Positions 23,116 through 33,900 of a stretch of DNA of 64,000 bases are shown one piece after another. A program made the position numbers and the translations under genes. The notes beneath the pieces were generated by a model, which did no database searches, had not been told where the DNA came from, and saw nothing but the letters and a program-made list of their open reading frames with translations. The stretch spans positions 46,653,811 through 46,717,810 of the forward strand of contig CM040085.1 of the NCBI GenBank assembly GCA_022496805.1, written 5' to 3'. This DNA is from Pohlia nutans. Taxonomy: Eukaryota > Streptophyta > Bryopsida > Bryales > Mniaceae. How positions within the stretch are numbered: position 1 is the stretch's first letter; every line of letters begins with the position of its first letter.

Positions 23116-23434
23116 CACTGAATGGCGTATTTTGTGTCCCGGGACACTATTTCTAAACACGGACACTATTTAATTTTAGGGAGATATAGTGTCCTCGTAA
23201 GAAAAAAATGAATGTAGTGTTCCAATGACATGTGGCAACTTCATAACAACTATGGCATGCCACCTCATGTCACTCTCATTACTTAAAAAGAACATGACAC
23301 TCTCAATGAAAGTAAGATGACAAGTGGCAAACTTCTATGTAGTGTCAAGGGACACTATTTCTCTTCACCTTTGAACGAATTGTGATAAAAGACATCAATT
23401 CTCCTTGGACACTAAATATGCCATTCAATGTAGT
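23116..23434. mobile_element. CACTA-type MITE family 4, copy 1
   Basis: CACTGAATGGCGTATTTTGTG at the left and ACACTAAATATGCCATTCAA at the right are inverted. The copy at 61104-61425 is in the opposite orientation with matching core (GACATGTGGCAA, ATGTAGTGTTCCAATGACAT). Consensus end CACTACATTGAATGGCGTA. Confidence 0.65.
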
Positions 23435-23842
23435 TTTGCTGTCTTCTTCAACTGAAAACAAGGTGAAGGTGAGTATGAAGCAAGTTTCCATTTTGAGACA
23501 CTCTTTTTGATTAACTCTTATAGCATAACACAAATTGATAGTCACATGACACGAATAATCACATAATACAAATAGGCACATGGCACCAGTGAAGTTAAAG
23601 TGAGCGAATTTTTCACCAGGTGGCTACATTTGTATTCATGTGGCTAATCGCAACAAAGGAAAAAAATAAATTAAAATGGAATAATCGCCTGATGCTTTCT
23701 ACCGTCGTATGATGCGGGGCCTAATTGCTAGGTTGGCTGGATCTACCCTAGCCCTAGTGACGTCATCGTTACCTGCTGCCAGCTACATTTGTTGGCCCTG
23801 ACGTCCACCCCCTAAACCCTAAATCGCCTCCTCCTGGTCATA

Positions 23843-23946
23843 GATAGATAGAAACTTCGGACCTCTGTTGAGGCCGGCGTGAATAAAGTGTCCGTTCGTA
23901 ATGTCAATGACTCAGTGCTCACCGGACAGAGGGCCATTGGAACAAA
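23843..23946 (-). mobile_element. Headless SINE copy 2 (same body as 10742 element)
   Basis: Only the body plus (TAGA)n tail of the 10742-10984 element, inverted. It is flanked by a perfect 10-bp target duplication CCTGGTCATA (23833-23842, 23947-23956). On its own strand the unit starts at TTTGTTCCAATGGCC, exactly where the copy at 52687-52792 also starts. Confidence 0.82.
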
Positions 23947-23951
23947 CCTGG

Positions 23952-24115
23952 TCATATATTGTACACGGCTGAAGATTCAAAGTATGATTCAACGTACAAC
24001 GTATGACCTTCGCTTATTTTGCTCTTGATAAAATCCACCACTGTAGCCCATTCGTCATACTTCCACAAGGTAGGCAGCCTTCGGTATTCAACAAAAGTAA
24101 AGTGGCATCAGACTT
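23952..24115 (-). other. Possible exon or gene fragment, unrecognised
   Basis: A minus-strand frame reads EYRRLPTLWKYDEWATVVDF then HTLYVESYFESSAV before a TGA, a composition more protein-like than its surroundings. The sequence matches no family I know, has no clear splice borders and ends at the SINE target site. It may be a gene remnant or chance. Confidence 0.2.
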
Positions 24116-24589
24116 TAAGGCTGAAAAAAATACTTCCCACAAGCCTTTTTGCTAATGAGCCACATATCCCCCACCTTCACTGCATGGCACAAATAAGATA
24201 CCCTTGCGTTGACTATTTCACACGCACATGTTTCAGTCATGTAATACGAGTTATTGTTAAAGTTAATAAGACTTTACTGGCTTACTGCACTGTGGTGTTG
24301 AACTGTAGATTGACAGCGGGCCTACTACAGTGTGCAAATGAATTGATGATGTCATTGTTGTCTGTATTGTGTACAGTACCTATGGATTTTGTTTCTGAAT
24401 TATTGTGCATACTGTGCAGGCAAGTCTTTTCTCTTCTCTCTAACCTATCAGACGCAACCTCATCTACTTCAGCAAAAGGAGATTATTTTCTTTAACTCTG
24501 CACACTGAATGAGTCAAAAATTGCAGCTTCAAGAACCAGAATGCAAGTATGCATAATTATGTTTGAACTCGAATACAACAATGCATAAC

Positions 24590-25491
24590 ATAACATTCAG
24601 TAGCCTTCACTGGCTCTGCCTTGCTCTTGAGGAGAATGTGCAGCATATTTTACATTATCATCTAAGAACAATCAGTAGCTACCCATGTTTTTCCATAGAT
24701 GGAGGTTTTGGAAAACAAGAAGGGAAGGTCTTTGCTGACACATTCCCACATGTCCCTCACTTTTGAAGAGAGCAGCATTATAAGTAATAGTACTTTAAAC
24801 CTAAGAATGTTATGGTGCATGGCTAACCAATAGAAAATGGGCAACTTGAATAAAAAAATTCCTTGATCACTGCATCACTTCTTTTTTCCTTCCATTGACA
24901 ATGGTTTATAACCTTCTTGCTTCCTTCCCCACCCTCCCCACTCTCTGAAAAATGAAAAATAAAGGGATGCACTTAATACACTATATGGATGGAAATCACA
25001 TGATGCACTACAATTCACATGATGGATGAAAAGGCAGAGTGTCTGAATGCCACACTACTAGCAAAGGCGTTGCTTCTCATTCAGAACGGTGTCAAAGTTC
25101 ACTATACACACTTGTCCTACATGACGAATCGCACTCACCAAGTCTTGAGCGGGCAGTGAGTACGAAGTGGCGCCGTTTGACTTACCTACCGAGTGAAAAG
25201 CGATGCCTTCTCTTTGTAGTGCTATTGAATGTTATGAAGCTTGACTATGAACAACTCTAAGCATTTCATTCACTACTCTTCACGCGCTCTGTCTTTCCTT
25301 CCATCCATGCCGCAAATAAAAAAGGATGAATGTCATGCAAACAAGGGATGTACTTGGCAGGTTTTGTGATAGTTCATACAATTGCTCATCATCTTGGGAC
25401 TCCACGTGTCCAGTTAGCTACTGATGTAGGTCCTGTGGGGTGACGAATATGTACATTCTCTTGTAGAGCCACTGCAAGCTACTGAATGTTA
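24590..25491. mobile_element. ATAACATTCAGTAGC-end element, long copy
   Basis: Left ATAACATTCAGTAGCCTTCA, right GCTACTGAATGTTA. Terminal repeats of about 38 bp (through TGGCTCTGCCTTGC) are shared with the 160-bp copy at 27911, which looks like an internal-deletion derivative. Both carry CATCATCTTGGGACTCCAC near the right end. A CACTA MITE (25053-25221) is nested. No transposase found. Confidence 0.6.
25053..25221. mobile_element. CACTA MITE family 2, copy 1
   Basis: CACTACTAGCAAAGGCGTTG ... CGATGCCTTCTCTTTGTAGTG. Subterminal inverted motifs are TTCTCATTC / GAGTGAAAAG. Copies at 33614, 34743 and 60451. Confidence 0.75.
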
Positions 25492-25649
25492 CAAGTCATT
25501 TCATTCTCGTTAATTTTGAAGTGTACAAGTTTGGTCCAAATTGTGATCATCTGTTTGTGGGTAGATTCTTCGACATACTTGAATGTCCTAACAGTGATTG
25601 TATATCAGCAACTCAAATGAATATTGTGATGATTCATCTACAATTTTGT

Positions 25650-25888
25650 TTATTAAAGGACATGGCTTTCCTAATTCCCACACCCAAAATCTCTTTTGAA
25701 TTCCATTTTAAGCATGACTTTCTGTTCAATTTACTTTGGTTCTATTCTAAAGAAGTATAGATGCCTTAAATATGTTTTTTTTGGCATTTAATAAACCTTG
25801 TATGGTTCAACAAAGTACAAGTTATGAGCAGGATTCTCCTCCCAAAAAAAGCAAGACCATGGAGCTTAGTATGTTCTTTAAGAGTTAA
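25650..25888. mobile_element. T6 TTAA element, second copy
   Basis: AAAGGACATGGCTTTCC at the left (terminal CCCTT lost) and ATGTTCTTTAAGAG then TTAA (25885-25888) at the right. The interior matches the T6 copy in AOC intron 2. Confidence 0.65.
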
Positions 25889-26598
25889 GATGATCTAAGG
25901 ATCAATATTAATCTATTTCGTCATCCAAAACTCATCTAGAATCTTGAAAATTTATAGGCTATTTAGATATGAAGAATCTTGAGTTATTTGCTATTCATGT
26001 ATGAAGAAATAAACTTTCAAATGAAGTGATGAGGCTTTCAAGTATGAAGAGTCAAACATCCAAACTATAATCTTGAGCAAAGTCATGAGAATGGGAATGA
26101 AATTGGCAAGGTTTCAAGGCATGAGAGCATTCCCACCCATGCACGTTAGGACTAATTCGCTGAAATTATTCATCTACATTTGAAGGGCCCTTGCACTCAC
26201 ACTCCCCCACCCTTGCATGTCCCTCACATATCAAAAGTGCACATCAAATAGTCAATGGACCAATCACAAGTAGAGTGTGAGGATATAGTCAACTAAATAG
26301 TGATTTGAAGGCCCAATTTCTAACACGCTAGGATTGAGAGTCAAAAGGTATTTTTGGAGGGCCCTTGGCACTTTTCATCTACTTCTTGAGTGTGAGAGAC
26401 TCTGCGAGGGCATGGGTGGCCATGCTCTGAAGAATCAAACTTCCATATGAGCGGAGCCATATGTTAAGAACAAGCTTTTCACTTTGCTCATCAAGTACCA
26501 ATAAGACCTATGATCATTTAAAATAATGAACAAAATTATTTCACAAAAAAATAAAATGTCATCCAAAAGTCAATTTTTGGCCTTAGTCCTTGTTGGGT
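25889..26598. other. Intergenic spacer
   Basis: No gene or known repeat; moderately AT-rich. Confidence 0.45.
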
Positions 26599-27143
26599 TT
26601 AACCCTTTAACGTTCAACATTGTTTTCAAAGATTTGTTTATAAAATGTTTGATGAGAAACAAAAATAGAGTTGATGTACAAAACAAAGTTGTAAATGTCA
26701 ATGTGAAGATCACATTGTACGGTTGGATTCATCATAATTTTAATTTAATAATTTTAAATTAATTTTGCAAGGTTTTCTCTTGAAATTCAATAAAAAAATC
26801 CCACATTAACAAAAATAAATAAATAAATTGTTGTAATGAATTTGGAATAACATGCACTATGAGATGGTATGGTTTCCATTATTTGATTCTACTTATTTTG
26901 GAAAATCATCTTTAAGGTCTCACTTTTTGAACTAAGAATGAAACTTGACATAAACCAATTGTGTTGTTTTAAAAAAAATCACAATATTTTATTTTGAAGA
27001 TCCATATTATACAAATGATAGTCAACTAGCATAAGAACCAAGATAAATTTGGATGGATGAAAAACTGTAGAGGATATAGTGTTGAGAAAGGTTACAATCT
27101 GTTCGTCGTCCATTATATGGATGCAGGTGCATCAAAGAGTTAA
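26599..27143 (+). mobile_element. T2 TTAA element
   Basis: TTAA at 26599-26602 and 27140-27143. Ends CCCTTTAACGTTCAAC and, from the right, CTCTTTGATGCACC. Subterminal CCATTATATGGATGC lies on the right. AT-rich interior, no coding. Confidence 0.75.
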
Positions 27144-27486
27144 AAAAAGGTACTGTAAAAAAACATTCTTTTTTTTGAAAGTAAAATGTACTTGAATCTA
27201 CGAGTCTAGAAAGTTATGTAACATGTATACAGGATCACAAAGTGCTTGCTTGTCTTTCTTTTTTTTTGCATGGAAAAAAATAATCATGATGGTTAGAATG
27301 CAGAGAAAAGGTCAATCCGGACGGATACTTTCTTGATACTTGCCGCATAAAGAATGCAGGAACTCTTAAAAATGGCAACTTTTGTCATTTGTAGTACTGT
27401 ACTGTGCAGTACAAGTGGGAGCGCTTGCAATTGGGTTTCTGAACGATTGCCATATGCAAGAAAGAGCCCCATTGATCAACAAGGCC

Positions 27487-27845
27487 ATAACATTCAGTAG
27501 CATTTGTGACTGTTGCCTCCCTCCAACAGAATGATGTGGAATATCCCACATCATTTCATCCTCCCAATGAAATGATGTGGGATATTCCACATCAAATCAA
27601 TAGCTATGGGGGCACGTGGCATTAAGCAAGAGCAATCAACCATGGTGAACAGTAATCGAAAGCACTCATTCAATCACAATTCAACAGTGTTTTGTAATTG
27701 TTTATTTGATTCAATCACAATTCAACAGTGTTTTGTAAATGTTTATTTGATTCAATAGTTCATTCAATTACAAATCACTGGTCACTTCATATATAAAGGT
27801 GGATGAAACTAAAAGGCACCCTCTTGGAAAGCTACTGAATGTTAT
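27487..27845. mobile_element. ATAACATTCAGTAGC-end element, copy 2
   Basis: ATAACATTCAGTAGCATTTG ... GCTACTGAATGTTAT. The paralogue near 33357 (AAGGCAGAAAG) lacks it. Inside are a 27-bp perfect hairpin (27533-27593) and two tandem copies of a 48-bp unit (about 27670-27765). Confidence 0.72.
27533..27593. other. Perfect 27-bp hairpin
   Basis: GATGTGGAATATCCCACATC and ATTTCAT pair perfectly with the complement on the far side of a 7-base loop (CCTCCCA). It is strong enough to form a stem in RNA from either strand. Confidence 0.8.
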
Positions 27846-27910
27846 AGCAGAAAGAAGGAGATGAACTATGTGCTCCACTGGAACCGATTTTGACAGGTTG
27901 TTGAAGAAAC

Positions 27911-28069
27911 ATAACATTCAGTAGCCTTCATGCTCACTGCCTTTCCTTCATGCATCATCTTGGGACTCCACCTGTCCAGTTAGCTACTGATTTGGTCTTG
28001 TTGGGTGTGGAATATGTTGCACCATCTACTGTGGGGCAAGGCAGAGCCAATACAAGCTACTGAATGTTA
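27911..28069. mobile_element. ATAACATTCAGTAGC-end element, short copy
   Basis: ATAACATTCAGTAGCCTTCA ... AAGCTACTGAATGTTAC, 159 bp. It keeps both long termini of the 24590 element with the middle deleted. Confidence 0.7.
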
Positions 28070-28186
28070 CGAGGTTGTGCAATGCAATTGCTAAAGTACA
28101 ATACCCTAGGTTGGTTGGCTCATGACCATTATGACTGCGGAACTATTGTGGAGAGTGCATGTACGTCTCTACATTTTATAATAGAT

Positions 28187-28275
28187 GTTTCTTTTTTCTT
28201 TTTTTTGAAACAAATGGATGCTTTATTTCCATTGCACAACAACAAATTACAAACATCACACTGTGAACAAAGAGA
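28187..28275 (-). mobile_element. Poly(A)-tailed LINE 3'-end fragment
   Basis: A T-rich tract then GAAACAAATGGATGC and TTATTTCCATTGCAC; on the minus strand this ends in an A tail preceded by TTTGTTTC. It resembles the tails at 9479 and 59689. Target duplication not found. Confidence 0.4.
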
Positions 28276-28380
28276 GCAATACCAGTGCTCTTCCGCAAGT
28301 GATTTTTTGGATTTTTCTTCTTACAATATTTGGACTAGATCCAATGCTCCTTATAATAAATGTTTAACATGATAACATTT

Positions 28381-28924
28381 TTAACGTGCATGTGTCCATG
28401 TAATGGACGGCAAACAGATTGTAACCCTTCTCTTAACTACATCCTATACAATTTTTCATCCATCCAAATTTCTCTTGGTTCTTGTGCTAGTTGACTATCA
28501 TTTGTATAATATGAATTTTCAAAATAAAATATTGTGATTTTAAAAAATAACATAATTGGTTTATGTCAAGTTTCATTCTTAGTTCAAAAAGTGAGACCTT
28601 AAACATGATTTTCCAAAATAAGTAGAATCAAATAATGGAAACCATACCATCTCGTAGTGCATGTTATTCCAAATTCATTACAACAATTTATTTATTTATT
28701 TTTGTTAATGTGGAATTTTTTTATTGAATTTCAAGAGAAAACCTTGAAAAATTAATTTAAAAAAATTAATTAAAATTATGATGAATCCAACCGTACAGAT
28801 GTGATCTTCACATTGACATTTACAACTTAGCTTTGCGCATCAACTCCATTTTTGTTATTCATCAAACATTTTATAACAGTCACATCTTTGAAATCAATGC
28901 TGAATCGAGACGTTAAAGGGTTAA
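28381..28924 (-). mobile_element. T2 TTAA element
   Basis: TTAA at 28381-28384 and 28921-28924. The right end reads CCCTTTAACGTCTCG inward. The left lacks the first few bases but keeps the subterminal hairpin CGTGCATGTGTCCATGTAATGGACG (internal pair GTCCAT-gta-ATGGAC). The interior matches 26599 in inverse orientation. Confidence 0.75.
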
Positions 28925-29120
28925 GTTGCCTTAGTGGGTCCTCGGTTGGGTCCCTTTTCTCTAGTGTCAGTTAGTGTTACTATAGAGGCATCATTCCTCA
29001 ATAGTAGAAGTGATGCGTTTACAATAGCATTGTAAATGTTTAATTCAAAATATTTCATGTAGAAAAGGAACCAAGCCAAGGTAGATTGCTCAAGAATGTT
29101 ATGTAGTAGTAATGTTTAGT

Positions 29121-29577
29121 ACCCAGCAATAAGTTCCCATCGGTGTCTGTTTCAGAGATGAAACATTGCGGCAATAGCAAATTTCGAAATGGCACTACGG
29201 GTTGAAACCTACTGCCAGGTACTAAAGCAGCATATTTTGTTACTTAAAGGATATTATTATCATTATAAAAGGAACGGGGATCCTTTTTAGAATCATGTGC
29301 AAAAAGGAACATGCATTTTGAAACATTATTGATTAGATATCGAATTTTGAAGTTTCAAATCCAAAGCTGCTCAGTTTTTGTTTATTTCATATCTCATACA
29401 AAAAAGTCTCAAAATATTGAAACATGAAGTAACATACAGTTATTAAAGTATACTCAATTATCTCACCAACACACTTTACGATTTCAGATTTGGATAATTT
29501 TACCACCTTTAGTGTCATTTCGAAATTTGGAATTCTTCAGTGTTTCTACCTCTGTCTGAAACAGACACTGATGGGTA
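29121..29577. mobile_element. MITE with about 40-bp inverted ends, empty paralogue at 33485
   Basis: CCCATCGGTGTCTGTTTCAG at the left (29137) and CTGAAACAGACACTGATGGG at the right are inverted. The paralogue at about 33474-33490 (GTAATGTAGTGTACATATC) has no insert. Non-coding. Superfamily unassigned. Confidence 0.65.
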
Positions 29578-29874
29578 CTGTACAAATCAAAATTTTAAAT
29601 ATAAGACACTGGTACACAGAGATTGCAAAGTGGCACAAATAGGATAGTCTACCTTACTCTAAATTCTGGATCAGTGCAGTAGTCCCAGAGTTCATTCCCT
29701 GTACTATACTGTACAGTATGATGAAGCCCTCATTTCGTTGACAGAAATAAAATGACATGCACATGACAAGTCTCAGTGTTCAGTAAGTTGCATCGTTTTC
29801 AGATATCATGCCTGATTATAAATTCATAGCTACCTCCACCTTTTTGAGAGTATATATGTGGCAACATTAGATTG

Positions 29875-29996
29875 ATGGTCATATTCGTTTAGTTGGGACT
29901 TTCTGTGAACCTGGGACTCACTATTTTAGTCATAATTATGAAGAAAAAATGAGTCCCAAATTTACAGAATAGTCCCAACTAGACGAATATGACCAT
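29875..29996. mobile_element. 122-bp hairpin MITE
   Basis: ATGGTCATATTCGTTTAGTT and GGGACT at the left pair with AGTCCCAACTAGACGAATAT GACCAT at the right. ATTG flanks both sides (29871-29874, 29997-30000). No coding. Confidence 0.7.
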
Positions 29997-31445
29997 ATTG
30001 GCTCTGTACACACCAAACACAGGCAGTAGTGCACTGCATACAATGATCCTTTTCATAACGTCCATCTTGGTTACAAACATTGTTACAGTGGGTGCTTACT
30101 GTGCATTGTAGTGGTTGTGTTTGTCTAGGTTACGAGGGCCAATTCAAATTGGGGATTTAAATTGGTACTTGAAATAGTACTTGAATATATATATAAAATA
30201 TTATACAAGTGAAAATTTTACTTCAAAAATAACATGTTGGAAATAATATGCAAAACATGCCTAAATACATTGGAATAAGCCTTGCAGATGATCCTAGATC
30301 TGGAATTTCCAGCTCTCAACAAATTTTTATCCTATGGAAATTGGTATTAACAAAATTGTGATTTTCATTCCTATTTTATAAAAATTGTGATATTTTGTAA
30401 TCCAAAATAACGCATTGCATGTGTGCTACAGTCTATGGCGGATGCATGCTAACAGTGGTCCATGACTTGGTGGTAGCATGCACCCCACTAAAATTGTGGA
30501 ACACCACATGCAATGTGCTGATTATCTAGTTTATAGACATCAGTCATTCAACCTTCACTTCACATAATGTCTTTAGTAGTTAGTGGAGTTCTCCCTTTTC
30601 AACAGTAGCATTGTAGACGCTTTAACACTAAATATAATGTCTCACCACTCAACTTCCAGCTAAAAATGACGTGGACTTGCCATGATTTGAAATTTACTAC
30701 AATGATTCAGGAATAGTGGCTCAGATTCTGAGGTGTTGCAGAGAAAGCCTAAAGAACCTTATGTTGATTTCAAGTTTTTTTTAGGGTACTAGACTCCACT
30801 ATGCCAAACCTTGATACTGTGCCACATATAAATAATATTTGCTGAAGGCAGTGAGGTCTGCCTCAGATTTTCTCAGAGCGAATGTTTGCTTTCACTACTA
30901 GACAGTCTTGACATAATGCTCAAGCTTGAAAAACGATTCTCCCATTTTTGCACTCCAAGCAGACTCATTTGAAGGATGTCTCACGCGAATGGGGAGAGGA
31001 CTTTAGAATGACGTACTAGAGAAATTTGCAAAGTAATTGGGTGAGCAGTCCTTTTGATACCCCCATCCAGACCTGTGGAGAGAAACGAAAAGTATTGAAG
31101 ATTCCTCATATTTCCTTAAATAGCTTGGAAATAGTGAGCTTAGTTGAGTGGGCTAGTACATGAATAGTGAATTTGGGCCGATATGTGAATAGTGAGCTTG
31201 AACCTTCACATGCTTGGAATAGCAAGCTTTAGGTGATTCCTATGCGGACTACATGGTGTCAGGGCCATCTCCATATGAAACTGAGTCACCTAACTTCAAT
31301 TTCCGAAAATAAATCTCATTCTTCATTTGCTTTTAGATCAAAACACGGTTTCTGTTTTTGGGATTTTCCATGTCTTTACTACTAACACAGGCCCAAAAAC
31401 CAGTTTTTGCTACTTTACGAATTTCTCTACTAGTTGTCTTGCATT
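29997..31445. other. Intergenic spacer
   Basis: No gene recognised. Around 31125-31230 a motif of the form AATAGTGAGCTT / AATAGTGAATTT repeats loosely four times. Confidence 0.4.
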
Positions 31446-31635
31446 CACTAGTAGAAAATGTGTCATTTTTCACTTACTATAAATGAAAAAGGAATGAAAC
31501 CACGCCAGGCACATGGGTTGTGTCAGTGCTGGTGAGTAGTTTTGGTCACAAGAAGACAGAAATATAAGCACAATATTCAGCCACTGTTCAATGTTCCCAC
31601 GAAATGGGAAATGAAAAAGGACAGATCTATTAGTG
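31446..31635 (+). mobile_element. CACTA MITE family 3, copy 2
   Basis: CACTAGTAGAAAATGTGTC ... TCTATTAGTG with ATT on both sides. Same orientation and interior as 13388-13580 (GTTTTGGTCACAAGAAGACA). Confidence 0.84.
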
Positions 31636-32223
31636 ATTGTGGCCGGATATCATTGATTCGCAGGTGCCAGTGGACTACAATTCATCATCTGAAATAGAGA
31701 TGATTGCCCATCAATGTTGTTCCTGGCTGTTTAATTAGCTTGGCTCCAATGCAAGACAACCAACCATTAAATGTTCCCACGAAATGGGCAATGAAATCTA
31801 AATCATTAATTTGTCCCAAAGAAACTAGGGAGAATAATTACCCGCAACCAGGTCTGCAACCTGGCTCTTCTAGTCTTCCTGCCACTTCAAACATCGTACT
31901 ACCGTACCCGGTCGTCAGTGTCGGCATCTCATGTAGAATAATTGTTTTGAAAATTTCTTTAATTCAACAAATGTCAAATTCTTGAATATTCATTTTTTTC
32001 ACCATTTAAAATAGAATGTTTTTGAAAGAATAATTTCCTAAAGATTTGGGCTTCTCTTATTATAAATTTTATGTTTTACCAATCCTGACGATAGCAGTAG
32101 TGGAGTTCGATTTGCTTTTGATGCACTATGCTTGTGTGGTAAGTGATTTAAATGGAGAACTTGGTTATGGAAAATAGGCAATATTATTGAGCTGCGCAAG
32201 TGGTGAAAGATGTGATGTTTTTT
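31636..32223. other. Intergenic spacer
   Basis: Nothing recognised. A string TTCCCACGAAATGGG in the preceding MITE recurs near 31780, so a MITE fragment may be present. Confidence 0.4.
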
Positions 32224-32297
32224 CATAACTAGGTTCTTCATCCAAATTACATAGCGTGATCTGAAATGAGAATCCTAAGATCTTGATAGAGGGGAAT

Positions 32298-32532
32298 GGC
32301 CTGATATGGGTACCACTTTTACGCGTCACTTTTACGGAGTCACACTATGTGACTTATATCTAGCTCATTTTATGTGTGTTAGAAATTTCATCTTTAACAT
32401 CATGTATACAGTTGCAGCCATAGTGTCTATTAACACCCTTTATTTTTTTGTAATTTTTCAATGTTTTTTTCTTACCAAAAAGATATTTCTCAAAAATCAC
32501 ACTATTTCAAGAGGAGGGACCCATATCAGGCC
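32298..32532. mobile_element. GGCCTGATATGGG-end MITE, copy 1
   Basis: GGCCTGATATGGGTACC ... GGACCCATATCAGGCC, 235 bp. Second copy, inverted, at 35329-35567 (AAAAATCACACTATTT / AAATAGTGTGATTTTT core). The uninterrupted unit at 32725 is the paralogous empty site. Superfamily unassigned. Confidence 0.75.
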
Positions 32533-33126
32533 ATCATCCTAGATTGTTAAGTGGACTTTGATCTGGGATCTTGAACAAACAAACTCTTCATTCACTCCGG
32601 CATTTCAAAAAAGGACCATAGTTATTTTTCGTTTCCTTGATAGATCAATGGTAAAGAAAGAAAAGTGATTACCGTATGGTGAATTCATTGTCAATATAAA
32701 AGGACAAAAAGAGATGTGTTTCAAAATTGGGCTCTTCATTCAAATTACGTAGTGTAATCTCAATGAGAATCTTAAGGTCTTGATATATTGTTATGTGGAT
32801 TTTTGTGCCGGATCTTAAACAAACTCTTCATTCACAGTGGCTCTTAAAAACAAATTGGGATTTTTTTTGTTTTTTTGTCTTCCTGATAGACCTATTGATA
32901 GATCCATGGTAAAAAAGCACAAGAGATTCTAATATGGGGTGATTGCATGAGACACTTGTACTATTTGTTGCATTTTGGTCCAATACAATTGGTTTTTTTG
33001 GAGTACTTTAAAATTAGAAAACAAAACCGCATACTCCCACCGAACAAACAACGTTTCTGGCTTTCTTAACTTGCTGCATAAAGAAATGTAGGAATTCTAA
33101 TAATGACAACTTTGTCATTTGCTGTA

Positions 33127-33287
33127 CACTCAAACCTCTTTTTAACTGACAACCTTAAATCCCAACTTTTTCACTATGACATAGTTTGAATGTGTGACAA
33201 GTGTGCTACATTCAACAATAGTGTTCACAAGTGTGCAGGATATTCTAGAATGTCATTATGGAAGGGGTCATTATAGAGGTTTGAGTG
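33127..33287. mobile_element. pogo-like (Tc1/mariner) MITE
   Basis: CACTCAAACCTCTTTTTAAC ... TTATAGAGGTTTGAGTG, 161 bp, with TA on each side (33125-33126, 33288-33289). The terminus resembles pogo/Emigrant-type ends (CAGT-AAACCTCTATA). The paralogous site at about 27400 lacks it. Confidence 0.78.
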
Positions 33288-33613
33288 TACAAGTGGGAGC
33301 TCTTGCAATTGGGTTTCTCAATGATTGCCATATGCAAGAGCCAATTGATCAACAAGGCAGAAAGAGGGAGATGAAATAGAGTACAAAAGCACCAGGATTG
33401 GATCGATTCTCTGCAGATTCTCATGTGCTCCACTGAAACAAGTTGACAGGTTGTTGAGGAAAAAGTTATGTACTAGTAATGTAGTGTACATATCAAAATT
33501 TTAAATGTAAGACGCTGGTACACAGTGATTGGCAAAGTGGCACAAATAGGATAGTTTAGCTTAGAAAGTAAAAGAGGAGATTGTTTCATAGTGGGGGTTC
33601 TTCATTCAAGTTA

Positions 33614-33795
33614 CTCTACTAGCAAAGGCGTCACTTCTCATTGGCAAGAGTCCGGAACAGTGTTAGAGTTCACTGGGCACACTGTCTTAGGTGATGAATT
33701 GTACTCACCAAGTCTTGAGAGCCTGGGCAGTGAGTGCGAAGTGGCCCCGTTTAACTCACGGAACGAGTGAAAAGTGACGCCTTCTCCTTGTAGTG
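33614..33795. mobile_element. CACTA MITE family 2, copy 2
   Basis: CTCTACTAGCAAAGGCGTCA ... GTGACGCCTTCTCCTTGTAGTG with TTA on both sides. The empty paralogue at 32738-32745 (AATTACGTAG) shows a single TTA, which confirms the 3-bp duplication. Confidence 0.85.
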
Positions 33796-33900
33796 TTACG
33801 TAGAGTAATCTCAGTGAGAACCTTAAGATCTTGATTAATTTTCATTTGAATTTTGGTGCAGGGTCTTGAACTAACAAACTCTTCATTCATACCATCCCTT

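Larger units (their letters stand above)
27320..29650. repeat. Segmental duplication copy A (partner 33055-33560), expanded by insertions
   Basis: CTTGC-CGCATAAAG, AAGTGGGAGCGCTTGCAATT, GATTGCCATATGCAAGA, GACAGGTTGTTGA, TAGTAGTAATGT and AGACACTGGTACACAG occur in the same order at 33055-33560. Copy A is about 1.8 kb longer because of two ATAACATTC elements, a LINE tail, a T2 element and the 29121-29577 MITE. Copy B has a pogo-like MITE instead. Confidence 0.75.
32224..33900. repeat. Tandem-like repeat of three units, two interrupted by different MITEs
   Basis: TTCTTCATCCAAATTACATAG with AATGAGAATCCTAAG and GATCTTG (32233), TTCATTCAAATTACGTAGTG with AATCTCAATGAGAATC (32730), and TTCATTCAAGTTA then CGTAGAGTAATCTCAG (33601 and 33799) are three copies. 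Each is followed by CTTGAACAAACAAACTC or similar. Unit 1 carries the 32298 MITE, unit 3 the 33614 CACTA MITE; unit 2 is uninterrupted. Confidence 0.75.

Noticed and set aside
23815..23825. Telomere repeats (CCCTAAA)
   Set aside because: Only about two units; chance in AT-rich DNA.
24019..24495. 158-residue plus-strand open frame
   Set aside because: No recognisable motif, average composition, overlaps other repeats; looks like chance.
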